Of a DNA stretch of 64,000 nucleotides, positions 51,155-59,429 are shown piece after piece. The notes beneath the pieces are model-generated. The model had not been told where the DNA came from. It searched no databases and saw only the letters and a list, made by a program, of their open reading frames with translations. The stretch spans positions 2,388,501 to 2,452,500 of the forward strand of contig NZ_CP041767.1 of NCBI RefSeq assembly GCF_022026395.1. The letters are read 5' to 3'. Numbering within the stretch: position 1 is the first letter of the stretch; every line of letters begins with the position of its first letter. The position numbers and the translations under genes were made by a program. The DNA comes from Brevibacillus brevis (GTDB lineage: Bacteria > Bacillota > Bacilli > Brevibacillales > Brevibacillaceae).

Positions 51155-52852
51155 ATGACAACGATAGGTATTGATTTGGGAACTTCGAATAGTCTGGTAG
51201 CTTTTTGGTGTGATAACGGTCCCGAGCTAATACCGAATGCGTTGGGAGAACACCTTACTTCATCTGTTGTAAGCATCGATGACAATGGTGAAATTCTGGT
51301 TGGCCAAATTGCAAAAGAGCGTCTCATTACCCATCCCCATGTAACTGCAGCAGCCTTCAAACGGTATATGGGTACAGAAAAGCTGTTTAAGTTGGGGCAG
51401 TATTCATTTTCTCCTGAAGAGCTTTCCTCTTTTGTCCTAAAAGCATTGAAGGCAGATGCTGAAGCATTTTTTGGATATGAGGTTACGGAAGCGGTGATTA
51501 GCGTTCCGGCTTATTTTAATGACTCTCAGCGAAAGGCAACCAAGCGTGCTGCCGAATTAGCCGGGTTAAAAGTAGAGAGGCTCATCAGTGAACCTACTGC
51601 CGCTGCGATCGCGTATGGACTTCATCAGGAAAAGTCCGATACCAAATTCCTGGTCTTTGATTTGGGGGGAGGAACCTTTGACGTTTCTATACTCGAGTTT
51701 TTTGAAGGAGTCATGGAGGTCAAATCGATAGCAGGAGATAACTATCTTGGTGGCGAGGACTTCACCAAGCTACTCGCTGCCTATTTTGTTGAAAAAACAG
51801 GGATGGATTCTGAGGCTCTAGATGCCAAGGCACACTCTGCCATTGTCAAACAGGCGGAACTTTGTAAACGGATGATTGGCCGAGATCTGATTGGAAAAAT
51901 GAACTTTACCATAAACGGCAAAACACATGAAATCAGCTTGGATCGAAATGAATTTGAGAAGCTTGCAAGTCAGCTCTTGCTTCGTTTGCGCCACCCGATC
52001 GAGCGAGCATTGAGAGACGCATCTCTTACTCCTGAGGAGCTGGATGCTATCATTCTCATCGGTGGTGCCACCAGAATGCCGATAATCAAGTCGACTGTTA
52101 GCAAAATGTTTGGACGCTTGCCCTACTCGCAAATCAACCCAGATGAATCGGTAGCGATTGGAGCTGCGATTCAAGTTGCTCTCAAGGAGAGAAACGAAGC
52201 CTTAAAAGAGATTATTCTGACGGATGTATGCCCTTATACGCTTGGAACCGATATTGTGAAAAGAACAGCAAGTGGCTTTGAGGATGGACATTATCTGCCG
52301 ATCATTGAACGTAACACGCCCATACCGGTGAGCAAAGTAAAGCGTCTGTATACAGTCAATGATGATCAGACTGCGATTCTCACCGAAATATACCAGGGGG
52401 AGAGCCGCCGTGTCGAGAACAACATCAAACTGGGGGAACTCAAAGTAGAGGTGCCAAAAGGTCCCGCAGGCCAGCAGTCTATAGATATACGCTATACCTA
52501 TGATATTAATGGGATTTTGGAGGTTGAAGTTACTATAGTCAGTACTGGCTTGAAAAAGAACATGATTATTGAGAAAAACCCAGGAAGCCTGTCACCTGAG
52601 GAGATCGAAGCTCGTCTTAACGAATTGAGAGATATCAAAATCCATCCGCGTGACAGGGCCGAAAATAGACTGTTGCTTGCTCGGGGTGAACGGATGTATG
52701 AAGAATCCCTTGGGGACAAACGCACAGAAATTGCATATTTACTGGAAAAGTTCGAAGCTGTGTTAGCCACACAAGATCAGCAACTGATAAAAAAGGCAAC
52801 TTTAGCGTTTAAAAAACAACTGGATCATTTAGAAGGGTGGTTCGACTACTAA
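51155..52852 (+). CDS. HscC-like Hsp70 chaperone
   Basis: A 565-residue Hsp70. The nucleotide-binding domain (about 1-365) has phosphate-1 IGIDLGTSNSLVAFW, phosphate-2 FDLGGGTFDVSIL, the AVISVPAYFNDSQRKATKRAAELAGL block and adenosine motif IILIGGATRMPII. The substrate-binding domain (about 375-565) is short, lacks the long lid of DnaK and has no acidic EEVD-like tail; the size matches E. coli HscC (about 556). It is clearly not the housekeeping DnaK, which would sit in hrcA-grpE-dnaK-dnaJ. Its stop overlaps the next start (TAATG), so translation is coupled to a J-like protein. Codon use is AT-richer than the neighbouring gcv genes. Confidence 0.9.
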   Translation: MTTIGIDLGTSNSLVAFWCDNGPELIPNALGEHLTSSVVSIDDNGEILVGQIAKERLITHPHVTAAAFKRYMGTEKLFKLGQYSFSPEELSSFVLKALKADAEAFFGYEVTEAVISVPAYFNDSQRKATKRAAELAGLKVERLISEPTAAAIAYGLHQEKSDTKFLVFDLGGGTFDVSILEFFEGVMEVKSIAGDNYLGGEDFTKLLAAYFVEKTGMDSEALDAKAHSAIVKQAELCKRMIGRDLIGKMNFTINGKTHEISLDRNEFEKLASQLLLRLRHPIERALRDASLTPEELDAIILIGGATRMPIIKSTVSKMFGRLPYSQINPDESVAIGAAIQVALKERNEALKEIILTDVCPYTLGTDIVKRTASGFEDGHYLPIIERNTPIPVSKVKRLYTVNDDQTAILTEIYQGESRRVENNIKLGELKVEVPKGPAGQQSIDIRYTYDINGILEVEVTIVSTGLKKNMIIEKNPGSLSPEEIEARLNELRDIKIHPRDRAENRLLLARGERMYEESLGDKRTEIAYLLEKFEAVLATQDQQLIKKATLAFKKQLDHLEGWFDY

Positions 52853-54708
52853 TGGGTGTGTGGGAGGTACTTGGGATTGAACCCACAGAAGATATTCAAT
52901 CGATTAAAAAAGCCTACTCCCAAAAACTGAAGGTTCACCACCCAGAGGATGATCCGGAAGGCTATCAAAGGCTAAGAGAAGCATATGACTATGCAGTGAA
53001 GGCTGCGAAAAAGGGTGCCATCAAAGAAACTGGCCCGTCGTTCAGCGATGAAAGCAACATCCATATCTGGCCCAATCCTCCCAACACGGTCGAGCTAACA
53101 GTTGAAACGATAGACCGACCAGAAGAGATTGACCCAGTAGATGAATTCATGGAACAAGTTGAAGAGGTGTATTCTGATTTCTCTTCCCGTATCAGCCATG
53201 AACAATGGTCAAAGCTTTTAAATAACGATATTGTCTGGAATGTAAGGCTCAATGAAATAGTAGAAGTAACCTTATTGGATTTCTTGCATGAACATCGGTT
53301 TCTTCCTAAAAGAGTTTGGGAATCCATCGAATACTGTTTTCGATGGCGTGAACTAGCAACAGAAGATCCGGATGATCGAATGGAGCTTTTCACCGAAGAG
53401 TTTTACCATTTTTATTGTAGACAATTGGATGAACCTGCTCTTCGTTATACCTTTATACAGCATGCAGCCGATTTAGACTACGATGTGTTTCTGAACAAGC
53501 GGGAGACGGCATATCAGGCACTTAAGGAAAACAATCTGGAACTGGCAGGTCAATCGCTTGATGAAGCCTATGCGATGTATAAAGATGATCCTGACTTGCT
53601 TCGGCTACAGGGTGAATACTTCCTTCGAATGGGTGAAAAGGAGTCTGCTCTTGCTGCAATGGAACACGGAATCCGTATTTATCCAGATGACATCGATTGG
53701 TATCTGATTCGATCTCGGATATGGTATGAAACCCATCAATTCGTAGAAGCAAAAGACGAGTGTCTGTACATCCTCTCACGTATGCCTGCCAATATGGGTG
53801 CCCTGCGTCTGTTGGGGAAATGCTTCATTCAGCTTGGTGAGTTAGAGAAGGCAGAGGAGAACTACTTGAAGATATTGGAGAGTTTTCCGAATGATATCGA
53901 TGCCATAACCAGCCTTGCACAAATCCGTTCTGAGATGGTGGAGCGGGCCAAGCGGATGCCCATTTTCACCAGAAGATCAGTCATAAAGAGATTGTATAAA
54001 AAGCTTGGGAAGCCAAATTTTTTTGGCAGTGTGAAACTGTTTTGGATGCAGTTGCCCAAAGCAGGTGTCGCATTCATTCTATCCTTCATTCTTTTTCTAC
54101 ATGTTTTGTTATCTGATTCTTTCATCAATGATACCGGATTAACACCTATCTCCTATCTGAAAAATAGGATTCATCCTGTAGAACTATCTTCCACTGAGGT
54201 GCTGAATCAACTGGATTATTCTGATGTCGCCCAAATAAAGCTTCCCAGTGTTCAGTTTCTAGGAATAACAGAGTATCAATTAAAAGCCCAAACGGGTGCT
54301 ATCAGTACTCGATATAATTCTTCCTACAGTAAGAAACGTAATTGGGCTCGAAGCATTCTCCCCACAGGATGGTTTTATGTTGCTAAGCTTGATAACTCAT
54401 CAATCGTTTTATTGGTCTCAGATGCTAATCAAGCCGTGCAGATACAAAAAAGTAATTTCATTGATTCGCCAGGAACAATCGTGAAAATGCCGGAAGAGTT
54501 ACCTGACTATGTATGGGAAGTTTTGCAGATTACAGACTTTGGATCCAAATACAAAGATTCCAAATTTGTTGTCGATAAACTAATTGTTGTACATAATGTC
54601 ACGAATGAAGTTCCTGTTAAAGCAGTGATTTATTCCGTATTGTTACTAGTTCTCTATGCATTTTTGCTTCGACTGTTTGTCAGAACCTACAAAACGGTCC
54701 GATTCTAA
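52852..54708 (+). CDS. Membrane-anchored J-like/TPR co-chaperone with HPE motif
   Basis: A 618-residue protein. Residues 1-50 form a J-like domain (WEVLGIEPTEDIQSIKKAYS, then QKLKVHHPEDDPEGYQRLREAY) in which the usual HPD is His30-Pro31-Glu32. After an acidic linker comes a helical region, then TPR-like repeats at about 227-355 (LRLQGEYFLRMGEKESALAAMEHGIRI; RLLGKCFIQLGELEKAEENYLKIL). A membrane segment lies at about 404-424, an outside domain of about 165 residues follows, and a second segment lies at about 590-612. The J domain should face the cytoplasm and recruit the preceding Hsp70. ATG 52852 is fixed by the 1-base overlap with the Hsp70 stop. Confidence 0.82.
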   Translation: MGVWEVLGIEPTEDIQSIKKAYSQKLKVHHPEDDPEGYQRLREAYDYAVKAAKKGAIKETGPSFSDESNIHIWPNPPNTVELTVETIDRPEEIDPVDEFMEQVEEVYSDFSSRISHEQWSKLLNNDIVWNVRLNEIVEVTLLDFLHEHRFLPKRVWESIEYCFRWRELATEDPDDRMELFTEEFYHFYCRQLDEPALRYTFIQHAADLDYDVFLNKRETAYQALKENNLELAGQSLDEAYAMYKDDPDLLRLQGEYFLRMGEKESALAAMEHGIRIYPDDIDWYLIRSRIWYETHQFVEAKDECLYILSRMPANMGALRLLGKCFIQLGELEKAEENYLKILESFPNDIDAITSLAQIRSEMVERAKRMPIFTRRSVIKRLYKKLGKPNFFGSVKLFWMQLPKAGVAFILSFILFLHVLLSDSFINDTGLTPISYLKNRIHPVELSSTEVLNQLDYSDVAQIKLPSVQFLGITEYQLKAQTGAISTRYNSSYSKKRNWARSILPTGWFYVAKLDNSSIVLLVSDANQAVQIQKSNFIDSPGTIVKMPEELPDYVWEVLQITDFGSKYKDSKFVVDKLIVVHNVTNEVPVKAVIYSVLLLVLYAFLLRLFVRTYKTVRF

Positions 54709-54721
54709 TAAGGAGGAACCG

Positions 54722-55387
54722 ATGGCACCCACCGTTCTTACCTATAATCAGAAGGGTCACAGATTATTTCTGCGAGCTCTTTCGTCTGTTTGCTTTAGCA
54801 AAAGTGGAGCCTACTATTATGCGTTATATCATGAAAATTTAAGTAGACGAACGTGCCTATTTCTTCTTAAGGAAAAACAGATTACAGATAAGACCGCACT
54901 CATTGATACAATAAAATGGCTCATATCGGAAGGGAAGAGGGAAGAATTCAATCGTCTCCGTCATTTCTTATTTACTTTTTCCGAATCAGAACGAACGGCA
55001 TACATTCAAGCGTTACCCGAGGACCATCAATCGAAATCTCAGTTGATTCTTGTCGATTACTATTCGAGAGGTCTGCCTTCAGCGGGGATTGCTGCTCATG
55101 ACTATGCTTGGTGCGTCCTTTTATCCAGAGCTGGCTTGAAACTCGGTTACTTGCAAAAGGATCAGGCAATGGAATATATGTTAAGTGCTGCAAGACTGGC
55201 ACAACAAGCGTATTCCGGATGGAGTGAATATATTGCCGGTTTTGTGGCAGGAATTGATTTTCTAATTCCGGATACGTCTTTCCAAACTGCTAAAGAAAAT
55301 CGAGGTTTCTACACCAAGCTGCTCGCCTCTAGGCACAGTCCCATGCGTCAAGTTGATTGGAATGTAGCTCTCAACAGTAATAAATGA
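54722..55387 (+). CDS. DUF1266-like protein
   Basis: A 221-residue protein without signal peptide or membrane segment. The C-terminal half (AAHDYAWCVLLSRAGLKLGYLQ, KDQAMEYMLSAARLAQQAYSGWSEYIAGFVAGIDF) fits the DUF1266 pattern of G-x2-A-x-D, Arg/Gly-rich helix, then Q-x3-SW-E-x-Y...G. In E. coli the DUF1266 proteins YbeR and YbeU lie beside hscC, djlB and djlC, so the same three families meet here. ATG 54722 follows AAGGAGGAA, 13 bases after the J-protein stop. Function unknown; family placement is by eye. Confidence 0.65.
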   Translation: MAPTVLTYNQKGHRLFLRALSSVCFSKSGAYYYALYHENLSRRTCLFLLKEKQITDKTALIDTIKWLISEGKREEFNRLRHFLFTFSESERTAYIQALPEDHQSKSQLILVDYYSRGLPSAGIAAHDYAWCVLLSRAGLKLGYLQKDQAMEYMLSAARLAQQAYSGWSEYIAGFVAGIDFLIPDTSFQTAKENRGFYTKLLASRHSPMRQVDWNVALNSNK

Positions 55388-55490
55388 TCTGACCTTCGTA
55401 AAATATCAGTCCTCATTCGTACCAAGAAAATGTAGGGCTGGCTTGATTTTGAGTAAACCAAACAAATGTTCAAAACATAGAGTGGTTACC

Positions 55491-55528
55491 AACACGTCCT
55501 CGTCGATTAACACGAGGGCGTGTTTTTA
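55491..55528 (+). terminator. Terminator downstream of the chaperone operon
   Basis: AACACGTCCTCGT and ACGAGGGCGTGTT pair over 13 positions (one mismatch), followed by Ts; about 100 bases after the DUF1266-like gene. Confidence 0.7.
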
Positions 55529-55581
55529 AATAGAAATATGGGATTATATAGGGATATTGGAATGATATGTGACACAAATAA

Positions 55582-55686
55582 TTGCCCATCCGTCTTACCA
55601 TTGGTTGGATCGATGCTCTAACCGGCAAAGTCATCGGGGAAGAAGCTGAACTGGCAGGGGAGCTCGTCAAGGTGTCCCGCCAATAA
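55582..55686 (+). pseudogene. 34-codon fragment, probable gene remnant
   Basis: TTG-started frame reading MPIRLTIGWIDALTGKVIGE, then EAELAGELVKVSRQ and stop. The composition is protein-like and a terminator (55692-55737) follows at once, as behind a real gene end, but there is no ribosome site and a stop lies directly upstream. Probably the C-terminal scrap of a lost gene; family not recognised. Confidence 0.35.
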
Positions 55687-55691
55687 ATGAC

Positions 55692-55737
55692 GTAACAGCG
55701 GATTTGCTCTCGCAGCAATATCGGCTGTTTTTTGGTG
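55692..55737 (+). terminator. Terminator-like hairpin after the 34-codon fragment
   Basis: ACAGCGGAT pairs imperfectly with ATATCGGCTGT, followed by six Ts. Confidence 0.5.
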
Positions 55738-55944
55738 CGCCTAGCATGGGCGTCGTTGTTCACTGAAAAGTCCAGTCCTAGTATTTCAAGGCACCGAATG
55801 ATTTGGATGATATAGTTTATTCCTATTAACATTATTAATACTATATATTAGTCCAATAGAGGAAGTGGCCTTATTATGTAATTAAACTGCGGACGTCTAA
55901 ATTTCGGTTTTGCAGAGGCAACATAATAGGGGAGGAACGATATC

Positions 55945-56496
55945 ATGTCGATTTATGATTTTCAAGTCACCTCAATTAATGGAAAGCTGGTTGAATTGTC
56001 AGCTTACCGAGGGAAAGTTCTCCTCATAGTCAACACTGCCAGTAGGTGCAGCTATTCTCGTCAATTCGCTGGTCTTCAAAAGCTTTATGAAAGTTACCAT
56101 GAGCAGGGGTTTGAAATACTTGGGTTTCCTTGTAACCAATTCAACGAGAAAGAGCCAGGGAACAACTCGGAAGTGCGGGAATATTGTGAGAGCAACTTTG
56201 GAGTGACCTTTCCGTTATTTGAGAAAATGGAGGTTAGAGGTCAGACTGCTCATCCATTATTTCAATTTTTAACAGAGCAAGCGCCATTTCAAGGTTTCGA
56301 TACTCAGACCTCGGACGGTCAATGGATGCAGAGCTTTCTGCAAGAAAAGTATCCTGACATATACGCTGGTGTTGAGATCAAGTGGAATTTCACAAAGTTT
56401 TTGATCGAACGGAACGGTCATGTATACGGAAGATACGAAACAACGACGGAACCATTGGAAATAGTGCCAGTAATTAAATCACTGCTTTTAAAGTAA
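55945..56496 (+). CDS. Glutathione peroxidase-family thiol peroxidase
   Basis: A thioredoxin-fold peroxidase that reduces hydroperoxides; the Gram-positive members normally use thioredoxin rather than glutathione. The 183 residues show NTASRCSYSRQFAGLQKLYE with the peroxidatic Cys (about 36), EILGFPCNQFNEKEPGNNSEV with a second Cys, and the WNFTKFLIERNGHVYGRY motif with the catalytic Trp and Asn. It is longer than the usual 160 by an insert around DTQTSDGQWMQSFLQEKYPD. ATG 55945 follows GGGGAGGAACG. It stands alone. Confidence 0.93.
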   Translation: MSIYDFQVTSINGKLVELSAYRGKVLLIVNTASRCSYSRQFAGLQKLYESYHEQGFEILGFPCNQFNEKEPGNNSEVREYCESNFGVTFPLFEKMEVRGQTAHPLFQFLTEQAPFQGFDTQTSDGQWMQSFLQEKYPDIYAGVEIKWNFTKFLIERNGHVYGRYETTTEPLEIVPVIKSLLLK

Positions 56497-56566
56497 ATGA
56501 ATATTTTCGGCCATTCAATTAAACATCCCTGTAAAGGCTAAGAAATGGCCTTTGCCAAAAAAAGAA

Positions 56567-56588
56567 GAACTAACGAAGACGTTAGTTC
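56567..56588. repeat. Perfect inverted repeat in the gpx-dat intergenic region
   Basis: GAACTAACG-AAGA-CGTTAGTTC, a 9-bp perfect hairpin without a T tract. It sits 71 bases after the peroxidase stop and may be an mRNA 3' end structure. Confidence 0.6.
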
Positions 56589-56599
56589 ATTCATAGGCC

Positions 56600-56657
56600 G
56601 AAACAGCAGCGGTAGTCTAAGACTTTATTTTTCACATCTTAGTCCGCCGCTGTTTCT
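56600..56657. repeat. Longer imperfect inverted repeat in the gpx-dat intergenic region
   Basis: GAAACAGCAGCGG pairs with CCGCCGCTGTTTC (one mismatch), continuing through CTAAGA/TCTTAG, with a loop rich in T. There is no clear T tract on either side. It could be a terminator, or part of a small non-autonomous element together with the preceding hairpin. Confidence 0.55.
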
Positions 56658-56756
56658 TTTATTGAACCGGTCTTAAACTTATTTTGCGAAGGCTGCCGAA
56701 TATATATTTGAAAAACCGCGTTAGATCAATAACCCCAGACTAAAACGTTATTTTCA

Positions 56757-57608
56757 TTACACGAGTACACTTGTGTTGATATGCTGTTCAAACAAGTCTT
56801 GTAGCGTAAGTGCGACGGGTCCTGGCTGTCCGTTTCCGACAGCGACGCCATCTACCGAGATGAGCGGCATGATTTCCGCGGTCGTGCTGGTGAGGAATAT
56901 TTCATTGGCTTGCTTCAAGAAAGCAATGTCGAATGCTTCTTCATGGACAGTGATGCCATTGTCTCGAGCCAAATCAATGACCACTTGCCGAGTAATTCCG
57001 TGCAGGATCAGATTGTCAGCCGGATGCGTATACAGCTCGCCATTTTTCACGACGAACAAATTGGAAGAGCTGCACTCTGTGATGATGCCGTTGCGGTGCA
57101 AAATTGATTCTTGGGCACCTGCATCCTTTGCGTATTGTTTGACGAGAACAGCTCCCAGCAAATTGAGCGTTTTGATATCGCAACGCAGCCAGCGAATATC
57201 TTCGACGAGCTGAGCTGTCCAGCCTTTCTTCATATCAGCAACAGGGCGGTCCTTGCGACGGACAAAGCCCATAATCACAGGCTGGATTCCAGACGGAATA
57301 TCGTGTACACGCGGAGCGGTGCCACGAGATACTTGCAAGTAAAGACTGGCGTCGTCATTCTCCGTGATGTTGTTCTTGGCGATTAGCTGATTTGCTAAGT
57401 CTGTCAGCTCTTCTGCGTTCCATGGGAGCTCCATTTTTATTTCTTTGGCACTCCGAAATAATCGGGTAAGATGACCATCCCATTGGTACATGCGCCCCTT
57501 ATAAATGCGTACTACTTCATAGATGCCATCCCCAAAGTTATAACCGCGGTCTTCTGGATGAACTGCGACTTGGCCTTCTTCTACCCATTTTCCATCTACA
57601 TATAGCAT
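56757..57608 (-). CDS. dat: D-amino acid aminotransferase (D-alanine transaminase)
   Basis: A fold-type IV PLP enzyme that exchanges amino groups between D-alanine and 2-oxoglutarate to supply D-glutamate for cell wall or D-amino acids. The 283 residues match B. sp. YM-1 and B. sphaericus D-AAT: VHPEDRGYNFGDGIYEVVRIYKG, the Schiff-base lysine in RCDIKTLNLLGAVL, TECSSSNLFVV, and LHGITRQVVIDLA, which binds the phosphate. ATG 57608 follows GGGGGAAGC. It is monocistronic. Confidence 0.94.
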   Translation of the reverse strand: MLYVDGKWVEEGQVAVHPEDRGYNFGDGIYEVVRIYKGRMYQWDGHLTRLFRSAKEIKMELPWNAEELTDLANQLIAKNNITENDDASLYLQVSRGTAPRVHDIPSGIQPVIMGFVRRKDRPVADMKKGWTAQLVEDIRWLRCDIKTLNLLGAVLVKQYAKDAGAQESILHRNGIITECSSSNLFVVKNGELYTHPADNLILHGITRQVVIDLARDNGITVHEEAFDIAFLKQANEIFLTSTTAEIMPLISVDGVAVGNGQPGPVALTLQDLFEQHINTSVLV

Positions 57609-57926
57609 GGTGCTTCCCCCTCAATGGATTCCAATCCGTTTCTTTCAAACGGTTTTTTGTTGATTCCACCTTAGCAAAAGGCAAGGACATCGGTCAATTT
57701 GAAAGTCGCCTTTTCTTTATCAATAATTTTACGGAGTAAAGCCTCTTTCTATTAAGAATTCATATGGAAGGAAGTCATGCGAAAAATCGACGTTTTGGGC
57801 AGAAGAAAGCGAAAGCTGTCCAGGGATGGCGCAGGATGAAGTTATTTGACTAACTATTCTGACTAGACTCGGTTTGTCGTAAACACCCATAATAAATAGC
57901 AAAGAGCGAAGGAAAGGGAGAATGCC
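57609..57926. other. Intergenic region between dat and the M28-like gene
   Basis: Divergent promoter region of about 320 bases. It contains a hairpin CCGTTT-CTTTC-AAACGG followed by six Ts (plus orientation, 57632-57656) close to the dat start, which looks like a terminator but has no gene in front of it. Short overlapping ORFs at 57764 (29 codons) and 57775 (19 codons) have weak GGAAGGAAG-like sites; I do not call them genes. Confidence 0.5.
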
Positions 57927-59264
57927 ATGCGATCTGTCCGTCATTATGCGCTATGTGCCCTGCTTGTCTGTGGAACGATATTGCCGATACCTTTCCTTTC
58001 CCATCGTGTTCATGCAGAAGAAGCTCAAGATTGGATCGATCGTGAACGCTTGTACAGCCATGTCGAGCAATTGGCGAGAACAGCCCGTCCACCTGCTACT
58101 GAAACGGAATTTGCGGCAGCGGTCTATGTGGAAAATACACTTCAATCTTACGGCTATAAGACCAAGCTCGATCCATTTTCTTATTATACGTACCGAAATC
58201 CTACTACTCTATCACTGACAATGGAAGAATGGCCGGGTCAAAAATGGACAGTAAGTGGATTTACTTTTGGGATCAATGGAACCGCAACAGCACAAGTGGT
58301 GGATGCAGGATTGGGAAGGGCGGTTGATTTTGCGAATGATGCCTCCCGGGGAAAAATTGCCTTGGTCAAGCGGGGCGATATTTCGTTCGGAGAAAAAGTA
58401 CGCCAAGCAGCGGCTGCAGGAGCCGTTGGTCTGATTATCTGGAATGATCGGGAGGAAGGTTGGAATGCTTCACTGGGCGAACCCTTGGATATCGCTGTTC
58501 CTGTAATCGCTTTGTCCAAAGCGGATGGTACGAAGCTCCAAAAACGCATCTTGGACAAGCAGCCCGTGAAGGGAACCGTCAAGGTAGAAGGAGCCGTAAC
58601 GACCAAGCAAACCTCGTATAATATCGTGGCAAGCCGAAAGCCTAATCAAAATGACACCGGGCAGGTCGTTATGGTATCCGCTCACCATGATTCCGCCGGG
58701 TTATCAGCCGGGGCAAATCACAATGGCTCTGGTGTAGCTGCCTTACTTGAGATAGCGCGTAATATCGCTGACAAGCCGATTGATACGGAAGTGAGGTTCG
58801 TTAGCTTTGGCGCGGCTACTTCGGGAAGCAGAGGTCCGATTGCTTATGCAAATGCCTTATCAGCCAAAGACCGACAAGCTATGATTGCAGCCTTTTATAT
58901 CGAAGGGGTGGGCAGTCAAAAGGCGGAACTCGTTGCAACCAATTCGCAGGGAAACGAAAATCTGCCAACCCAACTCCTGAGAGCAGCAGGGGTGTCTCCA
59001 ACAGATAAGGATGGGAAACGTGAACGAAACGGTGCAGCGGACTCTTTAGCCGCCGCGGGTATTCCTACGGCACTTGTGACGAGTGCAGGGATGGGACAAA
59101 CAACAGATGACTCCATCGCGCAGATTGATTGGGCACAAATCGCAACGGCGACAAAGGCGGTTCTTTCAGCGATTGACAAAATTACAGAGCAAACAACGCC
59201 AGCTTATCCGATCGGTTCTCCAAATGGGGGACAGCGGAGAGCGGAAAGTGAGTCTTTGCAGTAA
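57927..59264 (+). CDS. M28-family aminopeptidase-like protein with PA domain and degenerate active site
   Basis: A 445-residue exported protein with a signal peptide (YALCALLVCGTILPIPFLSHRVHA), an N-terminal cap and a PA domain (about 120-215, GKIALVKRGDISFGEKVRQAAAAGAVGLIIWN). An M28 fold follows from about 235. Of the expected zinc-site residues only HxD in SAHHDS is kept. The usual GADDN, GAEE, LDM and YHTP positions read GANHN, GAATS, IEGVG and GQTTDD, so the bridging Asp, both Glu, and the late His are lost. It is probably not an active zinc peptidase. ATG 57927 follows AAGGGAG. Confidence 0.8.
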   Translation: MRSVRHYALCALLVCGTILPIPFLSHRVHAEEAQDWIDRERLYSHVEQLARTARPPATETEFAAAVYVENTLQSYGYKTKLDPFSYYTYRNPTTLSLTMEEWPGQKWTVSGFTFGINGTATAQVVDAGLGRAVDFANDASRGKIALVKRGDISFGEKVRQAAAAGAVGLIIWNDREEGWNASLGEPLDIAVPVIALSKADGTKLQKRILDKQPVKGTVKVEGAVTTKQTSYNIVASRKPNQNDTGQVVMVSAHHDSAGLSAGANHNGSGVAALLEIARNIADKPIDTEVRFVSFGAATSGSRGPIAYANALSAKDRQAMIAAFYIEGVGSQKAELVATNSQGNENLPTQLLRAAGVSPTDKDGKRERNGAADSLAAAGIPTALVTSAGMGQTTDDSIAQIDWAQIATATKAVLSAIDKITEQTTPAYPIGSPNGGQRRAESESLQ

Positions 59265-59343
59265 ACAGTAAACGTTTCCTTCGGGGGACGTTTTTCGTTT
59301 GTGGTAAAATGAGGGAGAGTAACCATGTATAGAGGAGGCCTAC

Positions 59344-59424
59344 ATGACGATGAGTCCTTTAAATATTTTGGTGTTTATTCTTTTTTTCTTGGTAGTGGTC
59401 GGAATATTGAATTGGCTCCTATAA
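59344..59424 (+). CDS. 26-residue hydrophobic peptide
   Basis: Encodes MTMSPLNILVFILFFLVVVG then ILNWLL and stop, a single membrane span with almost no flanking residues. AGAGGAGG lies six bases before the ATG, an excellent site, which is the main reason to believe it is translated. Function unknown. It sits between the M28-like gene and the terminator of the convergent gene. Confidence 0.5.
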   Translation: MTMSPLNILVFILFFLVVVGILNWLL

Positions 59425-59429
59425 TGGCG

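Larger units (their letters stand above)
55388..55944. other. Intergenic stretch with gene scraps after the chaperone operon
   Basis: About 560 bases that hold two terminator-like hairpins (55491-55528 and 55692-55737) around a 34-codon fragment, then AT-rich sequence up to the glutathione peroxidase. It looks like the worn edge of an inserted segment. No direct repeats matching the left edge (50594-51154) were seen by eye. Confidence 0.5.

Noticed and set aside
57632-57656. Terminator-like hairpin just upstream of dat in plus orientation
   Set aside because: No plus-strand gene precedes it, so calling it a terminator is not supported; mentioned only in the intergenic entry.
57764-57853. Overlapping 29- and 19-codon ORFs before the M28-like gene
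   Set aside because: Very short, basic, alternative frames of one another and with only weak ribosome-like sites.
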